Shown here piece after piece: positions 29,451 to 36,603 of a DNA stretch of 64,000 nucleotides. A program made the position numbers and the translations under genes. Numbering within the stretch: position 1 is the stretch's first letter; every line of letters begins with the position of its first letter. The stretch is from positions 49,604-113,603 of the forward strand of contig NZ_NMVP01000005.1 of assembly GCF_002250705.1 (NCBI RefSeq). Reading direction: 5' to 3'. Origin of the DNA: Enemella evansiae. Its GTDB lineage: Bacteria; Actinomycetota; Actinomycetes; Propionibacteriales; Propionibacteriaceae. Below the pieces are notes generated by a model. That model was not told the DNA's origin. It worked only from the letters and a program-made list of their open reading frames with translations, and searched no databases.

Positions 29451-30649
29451 GACGAGACCCTCTCATCTCGCGGCAGTACCGCAACCACTTCGAACCCACC
29501 GTCCTTGCGCGGACCTGCCCGCAGCTGACCCCGATGAGCGGCGACTCGCTCCCGCATGCCCAGCAGGCCATGACCGCCCTCGGACGCGGTCTCCGGCGTA
29601 CCCACCCCGTCGTCGGTGATCGCGACCTGCACCTCGTCGGGTCGGTAGCTGATCGCGACGTCGACCTGGGTGAGCGCCTCACCCGCGTGCTTGCGCGCGT
29701 TGGTCAACGACTCCTGGACCAACCGGTACACCGTCAACCCCAGACCGTCCGAGATCTGGCCCGGTTCACCGTCGGTGTGGAGCGTGACCGGCAGTCCGGC
29801 GGCGCGAGACTGCTCGACGAGAGCGCCGAGCTGGGCGATGCCAGGCTGCGGCGCATCCGAACCCGGCTCCTCCTCGCGCAGCACCCCGAGCATCCGTCGC
29901 ATGTCGGCCAGCGCCGAACGCCCGGTGTCGCGGACGCGTACCATCGCGGCCCTGGCCCGTGCCGGCTCCGAATCGACCTTCGACGCCGCCCCATCGGACA
30001 TCAGCACCACGACGCTCAGGCTGTGCGAGACGACATCATGGATCTCCCGCGCGATGCGGGCGCGCTCATCGGCGACCGCAATCCGCGCCTGTGTTTCCCG
30101 TTCCCGCTCCGCCTGGACGGCCCGCTCATGCAGCCCTGCGACGTATTGGCGGCGGACCCGCACCAGTGTCCCCCAGGTCCACACCCACAGGGTCACTACG
30201 AGCAGTACGCCGAGCTGACCGATATCGACGACATCCTTGCCGAGGTGAGGAATCACGGCGATCAGCAGCCACCCCGCCGTGAGCGCGGCGCCGAGAGCGG
30301 AGACCTGCCAATGATGTCTGGATGCCAGGTTGTACAGGCCGAACGCCAGGATCACGTCCGCGGGGAGCAACGGGGCACCGAGAACGAGCTGGACACAGGC
30401 AGCCAGCAGCATCACGCCGAGGACACCCGCCGGGAACCGGCGGCGCCACAGGTAGGGCACACAGAGCACCGCCGACACCACGATCAGCCCAGCGGTGTGG
30501 ACAGCGTCCTGGGCGTAGGCCGGAACGATCGGGAGGTTGTACAGGAACACGCCGAGCGCGATCAGTAGGTCGATCAACCACATCCGCTCCCGCAGCCACT
30601 GGCCGGGCCCGGGCATCGGGGACACAGATTCAACCGTCGGAGTTGTCAC
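29447..30649 (-). CDS. Sensor histidine kinase of the LiaS/DesK type (cassette A)
   Basis: A 400-residue membrane kinase. It has about five hydrophobic helices (residues 20-165) with short loops and no large extracytoplasmic sensor domain, a coiled linker (170-195), the HisKA_3 box with His204 in REIHDVVSHS, and a HATPase_c domain with LVQESLTNARKHA near 315 and DDGVGTPE / GHGLLGMRERVA near 350-370. Such intramembrane-sensing kinases respond to envelope stress or membrane-active peptides. GTG 30649 is the start. It pairs with the regulator encoded next. Confidence 0.92.
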   Translation of the reverse strand: MTTPTVESVSPMPGPGQWLRERMWLIDLLIALGVFLYNLPIVPAYAQDAVHTAGLIVVSAVLCVPYLWRRRFPAGVLGVMLLAACVQLVLGAPLLPADVILAFGLYNLASRHHWQVSALGAALTAGWLLIAVIPHLGKDVVDIGQLGVLLVVTLWVWTWGTLVRVRRQYVAGLHERAVQAERERETQARIAVADERARIAREIHDVVSHSLSVVVLMSDGAASKVDSEPARARAAMVRVRDTGRSALADMRRMLGVLREEEPGSDAPQPGIAQLGALVEQSRAAGLPVTLHTDGEPGQISDGLGLTVYRLVQESLTNARKHAGEALTQVDVAISYRPDEVQVAITDDGVGTPETASEGGHGLLGMRERVAAHRGQLRAGPRKDGGFEVVAVLPRDERVSS

Positions 30650-30823
30650 GCCGTGCGTCCGCCTACGCCGTGCCGCTGTCGTCCGGGCTCATCACCGGTT
30701 CCTCTTCCCAGATCGCATCCCGTGCTCCAGCGTAATTCGGTGCGATTGATCCGCTCCCACGCACGGGCACCCACTGTCGACGGCACGTGCAAACTGACCC
30801 CATCCGAGACCGGGACCGGCCCG

Positions 30824-31045
30824 TCACCGCCATGCATCAGTCATGACGTGCGCATCGGCAAGGTCGGCGAAAAGTTCGGCCGATCGCCTCCAGTTTGCAT
30901 CGGTAGCCTTCGTCACCGGACAGGGCAAATCGTCGTCGAACCGGCGGTTTCGTTGCTCATGACGCAACGGCACTGTCTCTTCCGCGCGCCGGTCCATGTG
31001 GGCTTCCGTCTCGTCGTGGGGCCCCTGATCAGTCTCGCTCGTCAT
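30824..31045 (-). CDS. Small hypothetical protein (73 residues)
   Basis: Unrecognised, highly charged and soluble. ATG 31045 has a strong GGAGG 6 bases upstream, which is the main reason to call it. The sequence is rich in His, Glu and Arg, with PLRHEQRNRRFDDDLPCPV in the middle and a C-terminal helix SAELFADLADAHVMTDAWR. It is divergent, by 57 bp, from the small WRYVATK gene, and upstream of the kinase of cassette A. An antitoxin-like or accessory role is possible but not supported by any motif. The 174 bases between it and the kinase show no gene. Confidence 0.5.
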   Translation of the reverse strand: MTSETDQGPHDETEAHMDRRAEETVPLRHEQRNRRFDDDLPCPVTKATDANWRRSAELFADLADAHVMTDAWR

Positions 31046-31054
31046 GGCGCACCT

Positions 31055-31078
31055 CCAGATTGGTGACATCATGACATC
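31055..31078. promoter_or_regulatory. TGACATCA direct repeats between two small divergent genes
   Basis: TGACATCA is repeated immediately as TGACATCG between the divergent 73-residue protein gene and the WRYVATK protein gene, in a gap of only 57 bp that must hold both promoters. A third ACATCATC lies at the second gene's ribosome-binding site. A regulatory function is plausible but unproven. Confidence 0.3.
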
Positions 31079-31102
31079 GATCCATACCGGGAGGACATCA
31101 TC

Positions 31103-31351
31103 ATGAGGATCTGGCGGTACGTCGCGACGAAGGTCCGGGATGTCGGCACCGGGACCGACTCGTGGGAGATCCGTGAGCTGTACCCGGAGGACGACGGAGG
31201 CTTCTCCTACACCGCGGGGCCGATCTCACCGGCTGGCGATGATCTCGCCGAACTCGTCCGTGACCTGGACAACATGGCGGCTGACGCACCCCTCCCTTGG
31301 CTCGATCTGACCGGTGACCACCCCCGCCTCGTCAACGACGCATCGACATGA
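31103..31351 (+). CDS. Small WRYVATK-family protein, copy 1
   Basis: An 82-residue soluble protein: WRYVATKVRD at residues 4-13, SWEIRELYPEDDGGFSYTA in the middle, and MAADAPLPWLDLTG near the C-terminus. It has a close paralog at 38284-38544 in this window (about three quarters identical by eye). Similar short proteins with a predicted beta-beta-alpha layout occur across actinobacteria without known function. ATG 31103 has GGAGG 8 bases upstream. It lies next to toxin-antitoxin genes, but no partner is certain. Confidence 0.75.
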   Translation: MRIWRYVATKVRDVGTGTDSWEIRELYPEDDGGFSYTAGPISPAGDDLAELVRDLDNMAADAPLPWLDLTGDHPRLVNDAST

Positions 31352-31400
31352 CTTCAGAGGGTCGCAGCCCGGGTCAGGAGCCGACCCATCAACCCCCATG

Positions 31401-31808
31401 TCAATCGATGACGGCAGCCGTGGCTTCCACTTCCACGAGTTGGTGGTCATAGCCGAGTGCGGCCACCCCGATGAGCGTGCTCGGCACGTCGTGGTCCCCG
31501 AACGCGTCGCGGACGACTTCCCAGGCCGTCACGAGATCGGCCTGTTCGGATGAGGCAACGAGCACCCGCGTGGCGATGACGTCCTGCAGTGTGGCGCCAG
31601 CCTCCCCCAGAGCAATCTTCATGTTCTCGACGCACTTGGCGGCCTGTCCCGCGAAGTCACCTTCATTGCAGGTCGATCCATCGCTGTCCAGTGGACAAGC
31701 GCCCGCCAGAAACACCAGGCGGGCTTCTGCGGGCGCTGTAGCGGCGTAGGCGTACTCGGCCACATCCGACAGCAACTTGGAACGAATCAGGGTCACGGCC
31801 TTGGGCAT
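31401..31808 (-). CDS. RidA family protein (YjgF/YER057c/UK114)
   Basis: This 135-residue protein has the RidA fold: VFLAGACPLDSDGS near residue 35, then the helix AKCVENMKIALGEAGATLQDV near 60-80, and STLIGVAALGYDHQLVEVEA at the C-terminus. Archetypal RidA deaminates reactive enamine/imine intermediates using a conserved Arg. Here the usual Arg position, in the motif before the final strand, is not obvious: the local sequence is STLIGVAALG where canonical members have R-x-x-x-x-V-x-x-LP. So it belongs to a divergent subgroup whose activity is uncertain. ATG 31808 follows AAGGA. Confidence 0.85.
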   Translation of the reverse strand: MPKAVTLIRSKLLSDVAEYAYAATAPAEARLVFLAGACPLDSDGSTCNEGDFAGQAAKCVENMKIALGEAGATLQDVIATRVLVASSEQADLVTAWEVVRDAFGDHDVPSTLIGVAALGYDHQLVEVEATAAVID

Positions 31809-31916
31809 TGCATTCCTTCAGGTCGAGCGGCAAGTCCGGTCAGCTTCGCACGTTGATCCAGGTCGACGCAGGTCGGCCATCAACTGCCGTTGCCATCGCG
31901 ATCGTTGCATGGACAA

Positions 31917-32339
31917 TCAGCAGGCTCCCGTCTCCGGCGCGACGTACTCGTGTTGCAGGTCGCACACCCGTGCGATGTGGCCAAAGTCGTGGTCGGCCGC
32001 GAGCACCGTGGCGTCGTTGGCGATCGCGTAGCCAGCGATCAAGATGTCAACGGCACCGGCGGCACGGACAAGGCCGGCCTTCCAGAGCGCGGCTTGGATG
32101 TCGAGCACCAGGGCTTCGCCGGGTGCGCGCTCGAGCGGGAAGCCCAACGACATCTGCTCGCGATAACGGGCGTGCTCGGCGGGTGTCCGCGCGCTGTGGC
32201 AGAACTCGAGCACCTGCGGCGGACAGGTGACGACGAGATCGGCTGGAGCACGTTCGATGCGCCTCAGGCGAGCGATCATGCGAGGGTTACCGGCGATCGC
32301 CCGCGCCCAGACGGAGTTGTCGACGAGGTAGTCGGTCAC
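31917..32339 (-). CDS. vapC: PIN-domain toxin of a VapBC module (intact copy)
   Basis: This 140-residue PIN-domain ribonuclease has the first acidic residue in DYLVDNSVWAR (about residue 7), Glu in LEFCHSARTP near 46, Asp in DILIAGYAIANDATVLAADHDFGHIA near 97, and a final Asp near 116. These are the metal-binding acids. VapC toxins cleave tRNA or rRNA when free of antitoxin. GTG 32339 overlaps the vapB stop (GTGA), the standard coupling. A decayed paralog lies at 37444-37864. Confidence 0.9.
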   Translation of the reverse strand: MTDYLVDNSVWARAIAGNPRMIARLRRIERAPADLVVTCPPQVLEFCHSARTPAEHARYREQMSLGFPLERAPGEALVLDIQAALWKAGLVRAAGAVDILIAGYAIANDATVLAADHDFGHIARVCDLQHEYVAPETGAC

Positions 32340-32551
32340 TCGTCCGGGAGGGGATATTCGATGGTCGGCGCACCCAGCTCTGCGGGCAGATCCTCGAGTT
32401 GAAGGACGCCGTCGATCATCGCACCCTTCTGCTTCGACGCGATCAGGCGGCGCAGCGCGAGGTCGAGGACCGCTCGATTGGACTTCTCTCCCGTGAGTTC
32501 ACGGGCGCGCTCGATCAGCTTGGCGTCCAGGTCAACGCTGGTCATGGCCAT
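32336..32551 (-). CDS. vapB: VapB antitoxin of the adjacent PIN toxin
   Basis: A 71-residue type II antitoxin of the VapB_antitoxin group. MTSVDLDAKLIERARELTG starts the ribbon-helix-helix DNA-binding domain, and NRAVLDLALRRLIASKQK forms its helix. The C-terminal tail (QLEDLPAELGAP) would wrap the toxin. ATG 32551 with GGAGG about 10 bases upstream is used; ATG 32545 also fits. The operon is presumably autoregulated by the VapBC complex at its promoter around 32570. Confidence 0.88.
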   Translation of the reverse strand: MAMTSVDLDAKLIERARELTGEKSNRAVLDLALRRLIASKQKGAMIDGVLQLEDLPAELGAPTIEYPLPDE

Positions 32552-32580
32552 GCCCGTACCCCCTCCCACTCATTCTATAT

Positions 32581-32669
32581 GACCCATCATATGGCTTGGT
32601 CGACCGCCACGGCTTGACGCCTGGCAGCCACGATGGTGTCCTGCACCCCGTCCCAGGTGTCGAGGACGA
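32581..32669 (-). pseudogene. FitB-like PIN toxin remnant (first residues only)
   Basis: Directly after the FitA-like antitoxin the sequence reads, from a CTG overlapping the antitoxin TGA, IVLDT, which is the first strand of a FitB toxin. It then becomes unrelated (WDGVQDTIVAARRQ) and stops within about 85 bases, at the vapB promoter. The usual toxin of about 135 residues is missing. A short remnant, so the call rests on position and five residues. Confidence 0.45.
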
Positions 32670-32903
32670 TCAGGGGAAGTCCACGGACCGAGCCGGGTCG
32701 ATACGTTCAGGAAGCGGCAGCTTATCGACACCACCGGCCGCCTGCGCAGCCTGGAGGAACGCCAACCCGATATTCGGGCGGGCAGCGGCCTTGGTCAGGA
32801 TGTCGCGAACCTCAGCCTCCAAGGAACGGCCATGCTGCTTTGCCTGAACCGCAAGCCAGGCCTTGACGGATTCGTCGAGCCCACGAACGACAATCGACGC
32901 CAT
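32670..32903 (-). CDS. FitA-like ribbon-helix-helix antitoxin (orphan)
   Basis: This 77-residue protein has MASIVVRGLDESVKAWLAVQ and a GRSLEAEVRDILTKA helix, the FitA/VagC-type N-terminal DNA-binding fold. The C-terminal part ends LPERIDPARSVDFP, close to the usual FitA toxin-binding tail. In complete modules the toxin start overlaps this stop; here only a fragment of it remains. The antitoxin reading frame is intact, so it may still bind DNA or a toxin encoded elsewhere. Confidence 0.8.
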   Translation of the reverse strand: MASIVVRGLDESVKAWLAVQAKQHGRSLEAEVRDILTKAAARPNIGLAFLQAAQAAGGVDKLPLPERIDPARSVDFP

Positions 32904-33043
32904 ATCACTCCCCCAAGTGCCGAACTGATTTCACTAATGAAAGCACTCGGTGGATGGAATTCAGACGTTGAATCGGAACTCCACCACATTTCGATGGATA
33001 AGGCCATCACGGCGACAGTGGCTGCGACTCGCCCGCCCATGGG

Positions 33044-33205
33044 CTCATCGTCAACTGGACGATCGCCGGCACCACCCTTAGGGGTGAGGAGGTCGACCTC
33101 CGGGGCACGGCAACAGACGTCGCGCGAGCGGGGAGGGTGGCATCTGGCATTACATCATCGACAACCCGTTCGGGGTCGCGACGCCCGGATCCTCGAAGGT
33201 GCTGA
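33044..33205 (+). pseudogene. Remnant of a SnoaL/NTF2-like (DUF4440-type) protein
   Basis: LIVNWTIAGTTLRGEEVDL then RGTATDVARAG can be read from 33044, resembling the C-terminal part of SnoaL-like proteins. After a frameshift near 33135 comes GGIWHYIIDNPFGVATPG, the conserved W-x-Y-x-I-DNPFG end of the same family. No N-terminal half and no start are present. The rest of the 300-bp gap 32904-33238 shows nothing else. Confidence 0.6.
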
Positions 33206-33238
33206 AATGGAGTCGTGGTGGGTCAAGACGGAATCGGT

Positions 33239-34336
33239 ATGCCGCTGAAACGCGGATCATGGCTGTCCGGGGTGACCGACGCCATAGTGGCTTCGCTCAT
33301 CGTCATGGGGTTCTGGGCTCCGAACTGGCCCTCCTCAGGCACCCCGGCACGTGTGCTCTGGGCAGGGCTTGTTGCGGCGGTCATCGCTGCGGTCCTATTT
33401 CGCTGGAGAGCGCCGACAGTCTCACCGATCGTGACGCTCTGTGCGACAGCATGGGGGTGGTTGACGGGACTGAGCGAGGATCCCTTGCTCGCTGCGGCAT
33501 GGTGTCTGTACCCGCTCGCGTTGCGTCGCGGTGGCCGGACTCGGGTGATCGGCTTGGTCGCGGTCGGCGTACTGCTTCTGGTGTCGACCGTAACGGCCGT
33601 ACCGGAATCCCTGCTGTCATTCGGCCAGGCTCTCGTCATCGGCATCGGCGCGGTCGGCGCGGCGTGGTTGCTCGGGCACGTCGAGGCGCAACGGCAGGCC
33701 GCGACCCGGCAGACCGCACTGGAACGAGCCGCTGCCGAGCGCGCCCGGCAGCAGAACGTGTTGGCCCGCGAGGTGCACGACGTGGTCGGCCACTCCCTCA
33801 GCACCATCAGCGCGGAGGCCGCGATCATCCGGGAGCTGCCCGGTGCGGACGAGCAGGAGTGGCGAGACGCGCTCACCGCTATCGAGTTACGGGCTCGCGC
33901 TGCCCTGGTGGAGATGCAGGCCCTCGTACGCTCACTTCGCACCGGACACCAAGCTGTCGCCACATCCCCTGACCTCACCGAGCTGGTCACCGCAGCGCGC
34001 GTGAGCGGACTCGAGGTCTCGACCGAGATCACGACCCCGCCCATGTCAGACGAGACGCGGATCGCGGTCGCCCGGATCGTGCAGGAGACGCTGAGCAACA
34101 TCATCCGCCACTCCGGCGCACGGGGCTGCGAGGTGTCCGTGCGTGGGGATGGCGACACGGTGGTCGTGCAGGTGGAGGACAACGGCCACGGTCTTCCCTC
34201 GCGTCCGACACCGGGCACCGGGGTCGCGGGGATGCGCGAGCGTGTCGAAGAGCTGGGCGGTTCTCTGACCGTCACGACCCGGCTGGAGGGTGGCACCCGC
34301 GTGCTGGCCCGTCTCCCCGCGGGGGCCCCGGCATGA
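33239..34336 (+). CDS. Sensor histidine kinase, LiaS/DesK type (cassette B)
   Basis: A 365-residue kinase with about five membrane helices (residues 15-145) and almost no extracytoplasmic loops, then a coiled helix rich in Gln/Ala/Arg (150-172). The HisKA_3 box has His180 in REVHDVVGHS. The HATPase_c domain has IVQETLSNIIRHSGA near 280 and EDNGHGLPS / GVAGMRERVEELGG near 310-340. ATG 33239 was preferred to GTG 33215. Its stop overlaps the regulator start. It is the mirror counterpart of the cassette A kinase, transcribed the opposite way. Confidence 0.92.
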   Translation: MPLKRGSWLSGVTDAIVASLIVMGFWAPNWPSSGTPARVLWAGLVAAVIAAVLFRWRAPTVSPIVTLCATAWGWLTGLSEDPLLAAAWCLYPLALRRGGRTRVIGLVAVGVLLLVSTVTAVPESLLSFGQALVIGIGAVGAAWLLGHVEAQRQAATRQTALERAAAERARQQNVLAREVHDVVGHSLSTISAEAAIIRELPGADEQEWRDALTAIELRARAALVEMQALVRSLRTGHQAVATSPDLTELVTAARVSGLEVSTEITTPPMSDETRIAVARIVQETLSNIIRHSGARGCEVSVRGDGDTVVVQVEDNGHGLPSRPTPGTGVAGMRERVEELGGSLTVTTRLEGGTRVLARLPAGAPA

Positions 34337-34989
34337 CCCGGTCGATCCGCGTCCTCCTCGCCGACGACGACGCTGCATTCCGCCGTGCCTATCGCAGGTT
34401 GTTCGACCACAGCGAGGGATTCCAGGTCCATGGCGAGGCAGGAACGGGCGAGGAGGCGCTGCGCCTGATCCAGACGCTGACACCGGATGTCGCGCTGGTC
34501 GACGTGCAGATGCCCCGGGGGTCCGGGTTGGACGTGGTGCGGGGTGCGGCGGGTCTCTCGACGAGAATCATTCTGCTGACCACCTTCGATCTCGACGAGT
34601 ACGTGAGCGAGGCGCTGCACGACGGCGCGGCCGGATTCCTGTTGAAGAACGCGGCTCCAGCTGAGGTACTCGCCGGAGTGCGGGCCGTGCATGCCGGGCA
34701 CGGATCGCTCGCCCCCGAGGTGACCGCGCGGCTGATGAACCAGTTCTCCGCGCAGCCGCGCCCGGTGCCGCACCCCTTCACGAGGGCACGCCTGTCCGAG
34801 CGAGAGTTGCAGGTCACCCGGTTGATCGCCTCGGGGCGGTCGACGCAGCAGATCGCAACCGAGCTGTATCTGAGTCCGGAGACGGTGCGAACGTATCTGA
34901 AGCGGTTGTTCGCAAAGCTCGACGTGAGCGACCGTACGCAACTCGCCGTGCTCGCCGTCGAAGCAGGACTCCTGCACGATCAGCGCTGA
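34333..34989 (+). CDS. NarL/LuxR family response regulator (cassette B)
   Basis: A 218-residue regulator with Asp11-13 and phospho-acceptor Asp57 in LVDVQMP, TTFDLDEYVSEAL, and Lys in GFLLKNAAP near 107. The LuxR helix-turn-helix at about 150-212 reads LSERELQVTRLIASGRSTQQ, then SPETVRTYLKRLFAKLDV. ATG 34333 overlaps the kinase stop (ATGA). It probably drives the ABC genes beginning 91 bp downstream. The gap there has the short dyad GGGAA-GTAG-TTCCC, at about 35043-35056, as a candidate site. Confidence 0.93.
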   Translation: MTRSIRVLLADDDAAFRRAYRRLFDHSEGFQVHGEAGTGEEALRLIQTLTPDVALVDVQMPRGSGLDVVRGAAGLSTRIILLTTFDLDEYVSEALHDGAAGFLLKNAAPAEVLAGVRAVHAGHGSLAPEVTARLMNQFSAQPRPVPHPFTRARLSERELQVTRLIASGRSTQQIATELYLSPETVRTYLKRLFAKLDVSDRTQLAVLAVEAGLLHDQR

Positions 34990-35080
34990 GGTGTCCCCAT
35001 CCGGGGGACGCGGCTCCGAGGCTTCGGGCAGCACGGTGGAAGGGAAGTAGTTCCCGAACCATCGTGAGGAGCGCGACCAG

Positions 35081-35794
35081 GTGATCGAGATCGACAATGT
35101 CAGCAAGAGATACGGGTCGAAGGCCGCTGTCGAAGGGGTGACCTTCACCGCGAAGCCCGGCCGGGTCACCGGATTCCTCGGCCCGAACGGGGCCGGGAAA
35201 TCGAGCACGCTGCGCATCCTGCTCGGCCTCGACCGAGCGACCTCGGGAACAGCGCTCATCGACGGGAAACCGTACGCAGCATTGAATCAGCCGCTGCGTA
35301 CGGTCGGCGCGATGCTCGACGGTGCGGCCCCGGTGCCCGAGCGGCGCGGCATCGATCATCTGCGCTGGGTGGCGCAGGCGGGCCGTATCCCGAAGCATCG
35401 GATCGCCGAGGTGCTGGAGACCGTCGGTCTCACCGACGCGGCGAAGATTCGGGTGCGGAAGTACTCCCTCGGCATGAAGCAGCGCCTGGGCCTGGCCACA
35501 GCTCTGCTGGGCGAGCCGCGGATGCTCGTGCTGGACGAGCCGGTCAACGGCCTCGACCCGGAGGGCATCCGCACCGTGCGCACCTTCATCCGGCGCTACG
35601 CCCAGCAGGGCAACACGGTGCTGTTGTCCAGCCATCTCATGGCCGAGGTCGCTGAGACCGTGGACGACCTCGTCATCATCAACAAGGGCCGCATCATCGC
35701 CACCGGTCCCCTGGACCAGGTGATCGCCGGTCAGGCGACCCTGGAAGAGGCGTTCTTCGCGCTCACCGGCAGCACCCCAGGCGAGAGCTGGTGA
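35081..35794 (+). CDS. ABC transporter ATP-binding protein (cassette B)
   Basis: A 237-residue ATPase of the BcrA/drug-export (CcmA-like) group. Walker A is GPNGAGKSS near residues 35-43, the signature is YSLGMKQRLGLATALLG near 128, Walker B is MLVLDEPVNGLDPEG near 148, and the switch His is in LLSSHLMAEVAE. It lacks the long C-terminal domain of the cassette A ATPase. GTG 35081 has AGGAG 9 bases upstream. It partners the two permeases that follow with start/stop overlaps. Confidence 0.92.
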   Translation: MIEIDNVSKRYGSKAAVEGVTFTAKPGRVTGFLGPNGAGKSSTLRILLGLDRATSGTALIDGKPYAALNQPLRTVGAMLDGAAPVPERRGIDHLRWVAQAGRIPKHRIAEVLETVGLTDAAKIRVRKYSLGMKQRLGLATALLGEPRMLVLDEPVNGLDPEGIRTVRTFIRRYAQQGNTVLLSSHLMAEVAETVDDLVIINKGRIIATGPLDQVIAGQATLEEAFFALTGSTPGESW

Positions 35795-36603
35795 CCGCCA
35801 TGATCCACGCCATCCGCGCCGAACTCACCAAGGCCCTGAGCCTGCCCAGCGTGCAGCTCATGCTCGCAGCGCTGACCGCGCTGCACGTCCTCATCATGTC
35901 GATGAACATGCCGAACATCCGCGATTCGCTCGCGAACATCACCGCCGACGGGCGGATCGAGTTCTACGGAGGCCAGCTGGTGCCCGCCGAGCAGTTCCTC
36001 GCCGAACTGATCGTCGCCTTCACCTTCCAAGGGGTCATGTTCATCTGGGTGATCGGAGCGGTCGCCACCGGCACCGAGTTCCGCTCCGGCCAGATCGGCC
36101 AGAGCCTGCTCACCGTCCCCTCACGCCCGCGCATCGTCGCAGCCAAAGCCCTCGCCATCGCACTCATCTCCCTCGCGATGGGCGTCCTCCTCGCCCTGGT
36201 CTCCATCGGGATCACCTACTTCACCGTGCGGGCCTGGGATTCCTCCTTCCTATGGAACGAGGAAGCGCTCATCGGACACGGCCGCATGATCTTCATCGCG
36301 ATCGCCATGAACCTCATCGCACTCGCCGTCACGCTCATCGCGCGGCGTACCCTCGTCGGCATCATCGCGATGGCCGTGTTCCTGGGCCTCACGATGACGC
36401 AGGTCGTCGCGTTGATCTCGCCCACCGTCGACGCGCTGCTGCCGGTCAGCGCGCTGCGAAACCTGCTGTTCGCAGACGTCGTCGGCGAGGTCATTCCACC
36501 GCTCACCGCCGGACCCGAGCACGCGCTGATCACCCTGACCGCCTGGGCGATCATTCCCCTGATCGTCGCCGTCATCGTGCTCCGCCGCAGGGATGCCCGA
36601 TGA
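35791..36603 (+). CDS. ABC-2 type permease (cassette B, first)
   Basis: A 270-residue membrane protein. AIRAELTKALSLPSVQLMLA is the typical N-terminal amphipathic start, TEFRSGQIGQSLLTVPSRPR near residue 105 matches the ABC-2 T-E-F/Y-R-x-G loop, and about six helices follow, ending VLRRRDAR. GTG 35791 overlaps the ATPase stop (GTGA). It forms the membrane half of the cassette B exporter with the next protein. The substrate is unknown; a membrane-active compound is suggested by context. Confidence 0.88.
   Translation: MTAMIHAIRAELTKALSLPSVQLMLAALTALHVLIMSMNMPNIRDSLANITADGRIEFYGGQLVPAEQFLAELIVAFTFQGVMFIWVIGAVATGTEFRSGQIGQSLLTVPSRPRIVAAKALAIALISLAMGVLLALVSIGITYFTVRAWDSSFLWNEEALIGHGRMIFIAIAMNLIALAVTLIARRTLVGIIAMAVFLGLTMTQVVALISPTVDALLPVSALRNLLFADVVGEVIPPLTAGPEHALITLTAWAIIPLIVAVIVLRRRDAR

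Noticed and set aside
30646..30837. A 63-codon minus-strand frame just upstream of the cassette A kinase
   Set aside because: No convincing ribosome-binding site, no similarity, and composition like non-coding DNA. It overlaps the probable kinase promoter.
26293..31072. A lantibiotic or bacteriocin precursor near the immunity-like ABC genes
   Set aside because: The small frames between the cassettes lack a leader/core layout, Ser/Thr/Cys-rich core or modification enzymes, so the ABC genes look like stand-alone resistance rather than self-immunity.
33223..35259. A 678-codon minus-strand frame
   Set aside because: It is antisense to the kinase, regulator and ATPase of cassette B, all of which have full motif sets in the plus frames.
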